From Cupriavidus pauculus (GTDB taxonomy: Bacteria > Pseudomonadota > Gammaproteobacteria > Burkholderiales > Burkholderiaceae): a stretch of DNA of 64,000 bases. Below the pieces are notes generated by a model, which saw nothing but the letters and a program-made list of their open reading frames with translations, searched no databases and had not been told where the DNA came from. Shown here in pieces: positions 43,498-51,922 of the stretch; position 1 is the stretch's first letter, and every line of letters begins with the position of its first letter. The stretch lies in NCBI RefSeq assembly GCF_002858765.1, contig NZ_PJRP01000021.1:60734-124733 (forward strand). The letters run 5' to 3'. Made by a program: the position numbers and the translations under genes.

Positions 43498-44445
43498 GTG
43501 GAATTCTTCATCATCTCGCTACTGAACGGCGTCAGCTACGGCTTGCTGCTGTTCATGCTGTCATCGGGGCTTACGCTGATCTTCAGCATGATGGGCGTGC
43601 TCAACTTCGCCCATGCCAGCTTCTACATGCTGGGCGCCTACTTTGCGTACACCATCGCCACCAAGTTCGGCTTCTGGCCGGCGCTGATCCTGGCGCCCCT
43701 GCTGGTGGCCGGTGCCGGCGCACTGGTGGAGCGCTTCGGGCTGCGTACCGTTCACAAGTACGGCCATGTGGCCGAACTGCTATTTACTTTCGGCCTGGCC
43801 TACCTGATCGAGGAAGGCGTCAAGCTGGTCTGGGGCCTGGCTGCCGTGCCGTACCGTATTCCGGCCGAGCTGGATGGGCCGCTGTTCACGGTCTTTACCT
43901 CGTCGTTCCCGAAATATCGCGCGTTCATGATGCTGGTGTCGCTGGGCATGCTGGTAGCGATCTACCTGGTGCTGACGCGTACCCGCATTGGCCTGGTCAT
44001 CCAGGCAGCGCTGACCCATCCGGAGATGGTCGAGGCGCTGGGCCACAACGTGCCGCGCGTGTTCATGATGGTGTTCGGCGGCGGGGCGGCGCTGGCCGGC
44101 CTGGCCGGCGTGATCGGCGGCAACGCCTTTGTCACCGAGCCGTCGATGGCGGCGGCCGTCGGGTCGATCGTCTTTGTCGTGGCGGTGGTGGGCGGCATGG
44201 GCTCGCTGGTCGGGGCGTTCATCGCATCGATCCTGATCGGGGTGCTGCAGACGTTCGCGGTCACCATTGATGCGTCGCTGGCCGGCCTGTTCGACAGCTT
44301 CGGCATGGCCATCACCGATGCCACGCCATTCAGTTCGGTCTGGAAGCTCACCGTCGCCCAGGTGGCGCCCGTGCTGCCGTACCTGCTGCTGGTGGTCATG
44401 CTGATATTCCGCCCGCGCGGGCTGATGGGCACCCGGGAGAGCTGA
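43498..44445 (+). CDS. livH: Branched-chain-type ABC transporter permease LivH
   Basis: A 315-residue membrane protein with about eight segments. Family marks: ISLLNGVSYGLLLFMLSSGLTLIFSMMGVLNFAHASFYMLGAY (residues 4-46, read in parts) and the cytoplasmic coupling region ALTHPEMVEALGHNVPRVFMMVFGGGAALAGLAGV, then VGGMGSLVGAFIASILIGV. The start is GTG at 43498. It precedes livM by 3 bases. Confidence 0.92.
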   Translation: MEFFIISLLNGVSYGLLLFMLSSGLTLIFSMMGVLNFAHASFYMLGAYFAYTIATKFGFWPALILAPLLVAGAGALVERFGLRTVHKYGHVAELLFTFGLAYLIEEGVKLVWGLAAVPYRIPAELDGPLFTVFTSSFPKYRAFMMLVSLGMLVAIYLVLTRTRIGLVIQAALTHPEMVEALGHNVPRVFMMVFGGGAALAGLAGVIGGNAFVTEPSMAAAVGSIVFVVAVVGGMGSLVGAFIASILIGVLQTFAVTIDASLAGLFDSFGMAITDATPFSSVWKLTVAQVAPVLPYLLLVVMLIFRPRGLMGTRES

Positions 44446-44448
44446 GCG

Positions 44449-45762
44449 ATGGAGTCGACGACGATGGAACAAAGCTCCCAGCCGGTCGTGACGGGCCGCA
44501 CTCTGCGCTACCGCCCGCTGAACCTGGCACGCTGGATCATCTGGACCACCACGGCACTGCTGATGCTGGTGATGCCGCTGGCCTTCACTGGCGGGTTTGC
44601 GGTGACGCTGATGTCCCAGATGGGCATCATGATCATCTTTGCGCTGTCATACAACATGCTGCTGGGGCAGACCGGCATGCTGTCGTTCGGCCACGCCGTG
44701 TACTCGGGCCTGGGCGCGTTTATCGCGGTGCACGTGCTGAACATGATTGGCGCCGGCAAGGTCTGGCTGCCGGTATCGATGCTGCCCCTGGTGGGCGGGC
44801 TGGCCGGCGCGTTCTTCGGCGTGCTGTTCGGCTACGTGACGACCAAGAAGTCCGGCACCACATTCGCCATGATCACGATGGGCATCGGCGAGATGGTGTT
44901 TGCCAGTTCGCTGATGTTCCCCGATTTCTTTGGCGGCGAAGGCGGCATCTCCACCAATCGCGTGGTCGGCGATCCGATCCTGGGCATTACGTACGGCCCG
45001 GGCCGGCAGGTGTACTACCTGATCGCGATCTGGTGCTTCCTGTCGATGGTGGCCATGTACGCCTGGACCCAGACGCCGCTGGGCCGTATCGCCAACGCGG
45101 TACGGGACAATCCCGAGCGCGTGGAATTCATCGGCTACAACACCCAGCGCGTGCGCTACCTGGTGCTGATCCTGTCGGCGTTCTTCGCCGGCATTGCCGG
45201 GGCGCTGTCGGCCGTCAACTTCGAGATCGTGTCGGCGGAAAACGTCAGCGCGGTGCGATCGGGCGGGGTGCTGCTGGCGGCGTTCATCGGCGGCGCGGGC
45301 GTGTTCTTCGGCCCGGTCATCGGGGCCATCGTCTTCACCCTGTTCGCGGTGGCGCTGTCAGACCTGACCAAGGCCTGGCTGCTGTACCTGGGGCTGTTCT
45401 TCGTGGGCATGGTGATGTTCGTGCCGGGCGGCATCGCCAGCCTGCTGTTGATGCAGCTGCCGCTGGTGGCAAAGAAACAGTTCGGCCGCATGCTGCCGTC
45501 GTATGCGCGGGCCGGCGTGGCCGGTCTGGTGCTGCTGGCGGCCATGATCCTGACGGTGGAGATGGTCTACAAGGTCCAGGTCGACAGTGCCAATGGCACG
45601 GCGATGTCGCTGCTGGGTATCGGTTTCGACGCCGGCACGCTGGTGCCATGGATCGTGGCGGCGGCGTTGTGGGCGCTGGGCTATGCAGCATGGCGCTGGG
45701 CGACGGCGAAGGTGCGCGCGGAACTGGACGCCATCCAGGCGGAAACGGGAGGTCTGGCATGA
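44449..45762 (+). CDS. livM: Branched-chain-type ABC transporter permease LivM, C-terminally extended
   Basis: A 437-residue membrane protein. The conserved core has QMGIMIIFALSYNMLLGQTGMLSFGHAVYSGLGAF (parts) and the coupling helix region RIANAVRDNPERVEFIGYNTQRVRYLVLILSAFFAGIAGAL. Usual LivM proteins are 320-360 residues; here about 90 extra residues follow the core, with two more hydrophobic segments (AGLVLLAAMILTVEMVYKVQV and LVPWIVAAALWALGYAAWRWA) and a charged tail. The stop overlaps livG by 4 bases (ATGA). Confidence 0.9.
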   Translation: MESTTMEQSSQPVVTGRTLRYRPLNLARWIIWTTTALLMLVMPLAFTGGFAVTLMSQMGIMIIFALSYNMLLGQTGMLSFGHAVYSGLGAFIAVHVLNMIGAGKVWLPVSMLPLVGGLAGAFFGVLFGYVTTKKSGTTFAMITMGIGEMVFASSLMFPDFFGGEGGISTNRVVGDPILGITYGPGRQVYYLIAIWCFLSMVAMYAWTQTPLGRIANAVRDNPERVEFIGYNTQRVRYLVLILSAFFAGIAGALSAVNFEIVSAENVSAVRSGGVLLAAFIGGAGVFFGPVIGAIVFTLFAVALSDLTKAWLLYLGLFFVGMVMFVPGGIASLLLMQLPLVAKKQFGRMLPSYARAGVAGLVLLAAMILTVEMVYKVQVDSANGTAMSLLGIGFDAGTLVPWIVAAALWALGYAAWRWATAKVRAELDAIQAETGGLA

Positions 45763-46535
45763 ACGCCGCACTCGAACTTTCGGACGTCCGCAAGCGGTTC
45801 GGGCAGACCGAGATCATCCGGGGGGTCACGCTGACCATCGGCAAGGGCGAGCGGCATGCGCTGATCGGCCCGAACGGGGCGGGGAAGTCGACCACTTTCA
45901 ATCTCATCTCGGGCCGGTTCGCGCCCACCTCCGGGGCCGTGAAGCTGAACGGCCAGAGCATTGCCGGGCTGCGGCCGTTCGAGATCAACCGCATGGGGTT
46001 GTCGCGCAGCTTCCAGATCACGAACATCTTCCACCGGCTGTCGGTCTTCGAGAACCTGCGCTGCGCGGTGCTGTGGTCGCTGGGCTACAAGTATTCGTTC
46101 TGGCACCGCCTGTCGGCGTTGCGCGACGCGAAGGCGCGTGCCGACGAAGTGCTTGAGCTGATCGGCATGCAGCACCGCCGTAATACCCAGGCCGGACTGC
46201 TGACCTATGCCGAGCAGCGCGCGTTGGAAATCGGCATCACCATCGCGGGCGGCGCCGAGGTCATCCTGCTGGACGAGCCGACGGCCGGCATGAGCCGCTC
46301 GGAATCGGACCATGCCGTGGAGTTGATCCGCAAGGTAACCGTGGGCAAGACCCTGATCATGGTGGAGCACGACATGAGCGTGGTGTTCGGGCTGGCCGAT
46401 CGCATATCCGTGCTGGTCTACGGCGAGGTCATCGCCACCGATACGCCCGAGGCCATCCGCAACAACCGCCGCGTCAAGGAAGCCTATCTGGGCACCACGC
46501 TCGACGAACCCGCGCTGGCAGGAGCCCACGAATGA
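45759..46535 (+). CDS. livG: Branched-chain-type ABC transporter ATPase LivG
   Basis: A 258-residue ATPase. Walker A GPNGAGKST (residues 38-46) is normal; the signature is LTYAEQR (148-154) where the family has LSYGEQR or LSYGQQR, so the glycine is replaced by Ala151. Walker B ILLDEPTAGM and H-loop MVEHDMSVVF are normal. The start at 45759 overlaps the livM stop; the frame upstream is open but lies in livM. In a heterodimer its signature faces Walker A of LivF, which is also altered (see LivF). It overlaps livF by 4 bases. Confidence 0.93.
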   Translation: MNAALELSDVRKRFGQTEIIRGVTLTIGKGERHALIGPNGAGKSTTFNLISGRFAPTSGAVKLNGQSIAGLRPFEINRMGLSRSFQITNIFHRLSVFENLRCAVLWSLGYKYSFWHRLSALRDAKARADEVLELIGMQHRRNTQAGLLTYAEQRALEIGITIAGGAEVILLDEPTAGMSRSESDHAVELIRKVTVGKTLIMVEHDMSVVFGLADRISVLVYGEVIATDTPEAIRNNRRVKEAYLGTTLDEPALAGAHE

Positions 46536-47245
46536 GCAAGCCCATGCTGGAAGTCACCGGCCTGCACGCCTACTACGGCAAGAGCCATATCCTGCATGGC
46601 GTGGACGCGCACGTCGACGAAGGCGAGATCGTGGCGCTGCTGGGCCGCAACGGCGTGGGACGCTCGACCATGGCCAAGGCCATCCTGGGCATGGTCAAGG
46701 CTGAAGGATCGGTACGTTTTCGTGGCGACGAAATCCTGGGCCGCCGCACGTTCGAGATTGCCCATGCCGGCATCGGCTATGTGCCGGAAAACCGAGACAT
46801 CTTCCCGACCCTGACCGTGCGGCAGAACCTGCTGCTGGGCGAGAAGCGCAATCCGCGCCAGCAGAAGCCGCGCTGGAGCGTGGAGGACATGTATCGCATG
46901 TTCCCACGGCTCAAGGAGCGCGAGAACACGTCGGCCGGCGTGCTGTCGGGCGGCGAGCAGCAGATGCTGACACTGTGCCGCACACTGATGGGCGACCCCG
47001 ACCTGATCCTGATCGATGAGCCGACCGAGGGCCTGGCGCCGATGATCGTCACGCTGGTGGGCGACTTCCTGAAGACGCTCAAGGAGCGGGGCGTGTCGGT
47101 GCTGCTGATCGAGCAGAAGCTGGCCATTGCGCTGGATATCTCGCAGCGCGTCTACGTGATGGGCCACGGGCATATCGTGTTCGAGGGCACGCCCGTCGAA
47201 CTCAAGGCCAATGCCCAGATCCGGAAGGAGTGGCTGGAGGTGTGA
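46532..47245 (+). CDS. livF: Branched-chain-type ABC transporter ATPase LivF with altered Walker A
   Basis: A 237-residue ATPase. Walker A reads GRNGVGRST (38-46): the invariant lysine that binds ATP phosphate is Arg44 (codon CGC 46661-46663). Signature LSGGEQQML and Walker B LILIDEPTEGL are canonical; the H-loop position is Gln (LLIEQKL), as is usual for LivF. The altered Walker A faces the altered signature of LivG, so one of the two composite ATP sites is predicted to be degenerate while the other (LivG Walker A with LivF signature) is canonical. It is the last gene of the ABC operon. Confidence 0.93.
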   Translation: MSKPMLEVTGLHAYYGKSHILHGVDAHVDEGEIVALLGRNGVGRSTMAKAILGMVKAEGSVRFRGDEILGRRTFEIAHAGIGYVPENRDIFPTLTVRQNLLLGEKRNPRQQKPRWSVEDMYRMFPRLKERENTSAGVLSGGEQQMLTLCRTLMGDPDLILIDEPTEGLAPMIVTLVGDFLKTLKERGVSVLLIEQKLAIALDISQRVYVMGHGHIVFEGTPVELKANAQIRKEWLEV

Positions 47246-47372
47246 ACGACGATGCGGTGCCCGTTTTTTCGGTCGCCGTGGGCGTGCCGAAATCCGAACC
47301 ACCTTACAGTTGCCCGCTCATCCGCAGCGGGGCCACATCGCAACTTCGGCAGGATGCCTGTCGTGCTCTTAT

Positions 47373-48722
47373 CTATCGGGTCTTGATGTCGGCCGCTGGC
47401 ATATGCGCCGCTGTCTGATCGAGTATGACTTCCGGCTCGTCTGCTTCGAGACCGGTCTCGCCGTCTAGCCTGCTGTGCATCCGCTCGACGTCCAGATCGC
47501 CGGTCCACTTTGCCACGACGACCGTGGCGACGCCGTTCCCGATCAAGTTGGTCAGGGCGCGTGCCTCCGACATGAAGCGGTCGATGCCCAGAATCAGGGC
47601 AAGCCCGGCGACGGGAACGTGGCCCACCGCGGAAAGCGTAGCGGCGAGGACGATGAAGCCGCTACCTGTTACGCCGGCGGCGCCCTTCGAGGTCAGCAGC
47701 AGGACCGCTAGCAAGGTAAGTTGCTGGAGCAGGGTCATGTCGGTATTGGTGGCCTGGGCGATGAACACCGCCGCCATCGTCAGGTAAATCGATGTGCCAT
47801 CCAGGTTGAAGGAGTAGCCGGTCGGGATCACCAGGCCGACCACCGATTTGCGGGCGCCAAGGTTTTCGAGCTTGGCCATCATCCGGGGCAGCACGGATTC
47901 CGAGGACGACGTGCCAAGCACGATCAGTAGCTCTTCCTTGATGTACTTGATGAACTTCCAGATCGAGAACCCATGGAATCGCGCGATGGATCCGAGCACG
48001 ACGAAAATGAAAAGCAGGCAGGTGGCGTAGAACGTGGCCATGAGCTGGCCAAGCTGGAGCAGCGAACTCACGCCATATTTGCCGATGGTGAATGCCATGG
48101 CGCCGAAGGCCCCGATTGGCGCGACCTTCATGATGTATCCAACGATGGTAAACAGCACGTGCGAGAACTTTTCGATGAAATCGAAAACCAGCGTGCCGCG
48201 CCCGCCGAACCTGTGCAGCGCAAAGCCGAACATGACGGCAAATAGCAGAACCTGAAGGATTTCGCCTTTGGCGAACGCGTCCACGACCGTGTTGGGGATC
48301 ACGTTCATCAGGAAATCGACGGTGCCCTGCATCTTGCCGGGGCCGGTGTAGGCGGCTATGCCCTTGGTGTCCAGGGTGGCAGCGTCGACGTTCATGCCTG
48401 CACCGGGCTTGACGATATTGATGATCAGCAACCCGACCAATAGCGCAATGCTGCTGACGACCTCGAAATAGAGCAGCGCCAGGCCGCCAGTCTTGCCGAC
48501 CTTCTTCATATCTTCCATGCCGGCAATGCCCACGACGACCGTGCAGAAGATGATCGGCGCGATGATCATCTTGATCAGCTTGATGAAGCCGTCGCCCAGC
48601 GGCTTCATGGCTTCGCCGGTCTGGGGATAGAAGTGACCAAGAATGACGCCAAGAATAATGGCGGTAATGACCTGAAAGTAGAGAGACTTGTAGAGCGGCT
48701 TTGAATGTTCGGCTTTATCCAT
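47373..48722 (-). CDS. dctA: C4-dicarboxylate:cation symporter DctA (DAACS family)
   Basis: A 449-residue inner-membrane importer for succinate, fumarate and malate. It has the SLC1-type serine-rich hairpin GTSSSESVLPRMM, the motif GYSFNLDGTSIYLTMAAVFIAQATN, and TSKGAAGVTGSGFIVLAATL. The C-terminus is hydrophilic (ERMHSRLDGETGLEADEPE). A start at 48722 has the ribosome site GGAGA 6 bases upstream; a second ATG 12 bases earlier (48734) lacks one. It diverges from the DASS transporter across about 390 bases. Confidence 0.94.
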   Translation of the reverse strand: MDKAEHSKPLYKSLYFQVITAIILGVILGHFYPQTGEAMKPLGDGFIKLIKMIIAPIIFCTVVVGIAGMEDMKKVGKTGGLALLYFEVVSSIALLVGLLIINIVKPGAGMNVDAATLDTKGIAAYTGPGKMQGTVDFLMNVIPNTVVDAFAKGEILQVLLFAVMFGFALHRFGGRGTLVFDFIEKFSHVLFTIVGYIMKVAPIGAFGAMAFTIGKYGVSSLLQLGQLMATFYATCLLFIFVVLGSIARFHGFSIWKFIKYIKEELLIVLGTSSSESVLPRMMAKLENLGARKSVVGLVIPTGYSFNLDGTSIYLTMAAVFIAQATNTDMTLLQQLTLLAVLLLTSKGAAGVTGSGFIVLAATLSAVGHVPVAGLALILGIDRFMSEARALTNLIGNGVATVVVAKWTGDLDVERMHSRLDGETGLEADEPEVILDQTAAHMPAADIKTR

Positions 48723-49111
48723 GATCGTCTCCATTGCTGGTTCAGTGCCGGAAGCCGGCCATCGACCGCATCGTCCTGGCCATTTACCTCGATCCCTGCG
48801 CCGTTTTTCGGGAACACGCTAAGGCGAGCTTAGTGCCGGGCAGTTGGGCTTGGGTATGGACCGAAAGACCTAGAACGAACGCGGAGACATGCCCCGCAAG
48901 GAAAATCGGGCTATTGATCGACGAAAGTGCAGGTTGCGGCACGAGTGGCGCGACGCAATGCCCGACCCGGGCGGTTTCCGCAATGGGAAGTGGACCAAAG
49001 TCCATTGTCTGAAATCACTCGACGCCACATATTGGAGAGGGTAAAAGCCGGGAAGTCCGGCCATCGGAGCATCGATATTCGCCGCATGCCGCGCGTGGGA
49101 GGTACAAACCA
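48723..49111. promoter_or_regulatory. Divergent regulatory region between dctA and the DASS transporter gene
   Basis: 389 bases without a gene. On the minus strand CGGCACTAAGCTCGCC (48823-48838) has the GG-N10-GC spacing of a sigma-54 promoter about 100 bases before dctA, a type used for dctA in several proteobacteria; the -12 half is imperfect. It overlaps a small inverted repeat CTAAG-N5-CTTAG (48819-48833). No clear promoter for the DASS gene was found; its ribosome site is GGGAGG, 9 bases before the ATG. Confidence 0.3.
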
Positions 49112-50617
49112 ATGCTGTCCAAGTTGATGGCGATGTATCGCTACTTCATGTCAGTCGTACCGTTCCGGCTGACGCCCGCCATTATCGCCACGGTTGTCCT
49201 GATAACACTGCTGCTCCTTCCCGCTCCAGAGGGGCTGAAGCCCGAGGCCTGGCACCTGGTTGCGATCTTCCTGACCACGATTATCGCCATCATCCTCAAG
49301 GTGATGCCGATCGGCGTCATGGCAATGATGGCGATCGTGATCGTGTCGCTGGCGCAGGTGACGTCGCCAACGTCGAAGGGCGCCATTGCCGATGCGCTGA
49401 GCAGTTTCTCGAATCCGCTGATCTGGCTGATCGTCGTGGCGATCCTGATCTCGCGCGGATTGAAGAAAACGGGGCTGGGCAACCGGATCGGTCTGATGTT
49501 CATTGCCCTGCTGGGCAAGCGCACGGTTGGCATTGGCTACGGACTTACCATCTGCGAACTGGTGCTGGCACCGTTCACCCCAAGCAATACGGCGCGCGGG
49601 GGCGGTATCGTCCACCCTATCATGCGGTCGATCGCCGGCGCCTTCGACTCGGACCCGGCCAAGGGGACGCAGGGCAAGGTCGGGACATACCTGGCGCTGG
49701 TGAACTACCACGCCAACCCGATTACCTCCGCCATGTTCCTGACCGCCACCGCGCCGAACCCGCTGGTGGTGGACTACGTGGCCAAGGCCAGCGGCCAGGC
49801 GCTGCACCTGACCTGGACCACCTGGGCCCTGTGCATGCTGCTGCCTGGCCTGCTCTGCCTGCTTTTAATGCCGCTGATCATCTACGTGCTGTCCCCTCCG
49901 GAACTGAAGGTCACGCCCAATGCCATCGACTACGCGCGCGGCGAGCTTGCGCGCATGGGGCCGCTGAGCGGCAAGGAACGCGTCATGATGGGCGTGTTCG
50001 CGATGATGCTGGTCCTGTGGGCCAATCTGCCCGCGATGATCTTCGGGCCCGCCTACACGCTGGATCCGACCGTGGTTGCTTTCCTTGGCCTCTTTGCGCT
50101 GATCATCACCGGGACGATCGACTGGGACGATGTGCTCTCCGAAAAGAGCGCCTGGGACACGCTGATCTGGTTCGGGGCGCTGGTGATGCTTGCCGAGCAG
50201 CTCAACAAGCTGGGTGTGATTGCCTGGTTTTCGGCCGACATGCGCGATGCCATCGCCGCCAGCGGCATGGAATGGAAAGGGATTGCCGCCGTACTGGTGC
50301 TGGCTTTCGTGTTCTCTCACTACCTGTTCGCCAGTACCACGGCCCATATCAGCGCCATGATGCTCGCGTTTCTCACGGTGGGCGCGCATCTGATCCCGCC
50401 GGAATACATTCCGCCATTCATGCTGATGATGACGGCCGGGTCGGCGATCATGATGACGCTGACCCACTACGCGACCGGTACGTCGCCGATCATCTTCGGC
50501 AGCGGCTACGTCACGCTGGGGCAGTGGTGGCGGGCTGGCGCGGTGATGTGCGTGTTCGAGCTGGCGGTCTTCGCCGTGGTCGGGGGTATTTGGTGGAAGG
50601 TGCTGGGATTCTGGTGA
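49112..50617 (+). CDS. Divalent anion:sodium symporter of the DASS family (dicarboxylate/2-oxoglutarate type)
   Basis: A 501-residue inner-membrane protein with 12-13 hydrophobic segments. Family marks are LVAIFLTTIIAIILKVMPIG, SFSNPLIWLIVVAILISRGLKKTGLGNRI, LAPFTPSNTARGGGIVHPI (the SNT motif binds the carboxylate), and ASTTAHISAMMLAFL with GTSPIIFGSGYV. It matches the bacterial group that carries malate, fumarate, tartrate or 2-oxoglutarate, some as exchangers with succinate. It faces the three-gene flavoprotein operon, whose last stop lies 48 bases away on the other strand. Confidence 0.92.
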   Translation: MLSKLMAMYRYFMSVVPFRLTPAIIATVVLITLLLLPAPEGLKPEAWHLVAIFLTTIIAIILKVMPIGVMAMMAIVIVSLAQVTSPTSKGAIADALSSFSNPLIWLIVVAILISRGLKKTGLGNRIGLMFIALLGKRTVGIGYGLTICELVLAPFTPSNTARGGGIVHPIMRSIAGAFDSDPAKGTQGKVGTYLALVNYHANPITSAMFLTATAPNPLVVDYVAKASGQALHLTWTTWALCMLLPGLLCLLLMPLIIYVLSPPELKVTPNAIDYARGELARMGPLSGKERVMMGVFAMMLVLWANLPAMIFGPAYTLDPTVVAFLGLFALIITGTIDWDDVLSEKSAWDTLIWFGALVMLAEQLNKLGVIAWFSADMRDAIAASGMEWKGIAAVLVLAFVFSHYLFASTTAHISAMMLAFLTVGAHLIPPEYIPPFMLMMTAGSAIMMTLTHYATGTSPIIFGSGYVTLGQWWRAGAVMCVFELAVFAVVGGIWWKVLGFW

Positions 50618-50665
50618 CACCGCGCAATGTTCGTGGGCCTTGCGGAGCCCCGGCCGGTGCCGGCG

Positions 50666-51922
50666 TCAGGCCATCAGGAGGTTTTCGTATTCCTCGCGGA
50701 ACTGGTGCATGGAGCTTTCCACTACGGTCACAGCACCGTCGATCAGTCCGCAACGGCCGCTGCCTGGCAGGATGCGGCAGAGGTTTTCCAGCGCCTCAAG
50801 GTCTGCCCGCACGCCGCGCCCGGTGTCGATCCGGTTGAGCAGCCGCATCAACTGGAAGGTGCCGCCCTTGCAGGAAGGGCACTGGCCGCACGAACCCTGG
50901 GCGAAAAAGCTCACATACTCGGCAACCTTGCGAACGATGCTGGTGCCTTCCGAGACGACGATCATGGCCCCGGTCCCCAGGCTCGAACGCCGCTGACGGA
51001 CCGAGTCGAAATCAAGCGGCACGTCGAGATCGCGTTTGGTCAGCAGGGTGTTCGACGGGCCGCCCGTAAAGACCGCCTTGAACTCCTTGCCCTGCAGCAT
51101 GCCGCCGCCGTGTCCGAACACCAGCGATTCCAGGCTCGTCCCCATGGGCAGTTCGTACAGCCCTGGGCGCAGCACGTCACCCGAAAGCGAATAGAGCTTC
51201 GTGCCCACCGCCTTGCCCAGACCGAGATCCCGATACCACTGGGCGCCATGGCGCAGGATGCCCGGCACATGGGCCAGGGTCTCGGTGTTGTTCACGATGG
51301 TCGGCGCGCCATGGACGCCGTGCTCTGCGGGATAGGGCGGCTTGCGACGCGGGAACGGAAAGCCGCCCTCGACGCTCGCGATCACTGCCGTCTCTTCGCC
51401 GCCGATGTACAGGCCCGAGCTGGGTATGACGCGCAGCGAGACGGCGCCACCGACCACGGCCGCCAGACGGTCGAATAGCGGAAGGGTCTGCCACTGCTGC
51501 ACCGCCAGACGCGTAACCGCCAGCGATTGCAACTGGTGCGGATTGACGTACAGGACGACATGGTTAGCCCGGGTGGCGGCCGCCGCGATCAGCGCGCCCT
51601 CGATCACCTGGTGTGGCGTGTGCTCCAGCAGGAAGCGATCCTTGAAGGTGCCCGGCTCGTCTTCGTTGCCGTTGCAGATGACATATTTGTCCCCGTCGGG
51701 CGCCGCCGCGACGGGCGCCCATTTTCGGTGCGTCAGGAATCCGGCGCCGCCCATGCCGCGCAGTTCCGCTTGTGCGATTTCACCGATGATCGCGGCTGGA
51801 TCGGTCAGGGCCCGGGCCAGTCCTTCGCCGCCACCATGCGCCAGCCACGCATCCAGGTCGGCACCGACCCGGATGTTCTCATTCAGCAGGACCTTGTCCG
51901 GGCGTTCCATGGCGTGGCTCAT
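50666..51922 (-). CDS. NuoF-like NADH-binding/FMN iron-sulfur subunit
   Basis: A 418-residue protein of the complex I 51-kDa family. FMN/NADH-site blocks are LRGMGGAGFLTHRKW (54-68), CNGNEDEPGTFKDR (83-96) and YIGGEETAV (172-180). A SLBB-like region follows, then SCGQCPSCKGG with Cys345, Cys348, Cys351 and Cys391, the four ligands of the 4Fe-4S cluster called N3 in complex I. Its partner NuoE is absent. The start overlaps the stop of the flavoprotein gene by 4 bases. The likely role is to pass electrons between NADH and the iron-sulfur partner encoded upstream. It is much like HoxF/FdsB-type diaphorase parts, but the setting is different. Confidence 0.85.
   Translation of the reverse strand: MSHAMERPDKVLLNENIRVGADLDAWLAHGGGEGLARALTDPAAIIGEIAQAELRGMGGAGFLTHRKWAPVAAAPDGDKYVICNGNEDEPGTFKDRFLLEHTPHQVIEGALIAAAATRANHVVLYVNPHQLQSLAVTRLAVQQWQTLPLFDRLAAVVGGAVSLRVIPSSGLYIGGEETAVIASVEGGFPFPRRKPPYPAEHGVHGAPTIVNNTETLAHVPGILRHGAQWYRDLGLGKAVGTKLYSLSGDVLRPGLYELPMGTSLESLVFGHGGGMLQGKEFKAVFTGGPSNTLLTKRDLDVPLDFDSVRQRRSSLGTGAMIVVSEGTSIVRKVAEYVSFFAQGSCGQCPSCKGGTFQLMRLLNRIDTGRGVRADLEALENLCRILPGSGRCGLIDGAVTVVESSMHQFREEYENLLMA

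Noticed and set aside
48937..48951. Second sigma-54-like GG-N10-GC before the DASS gene
   Set aside because: The -12 half (GCGC) is poor and such spacing is frequent in GC-rich DNA.
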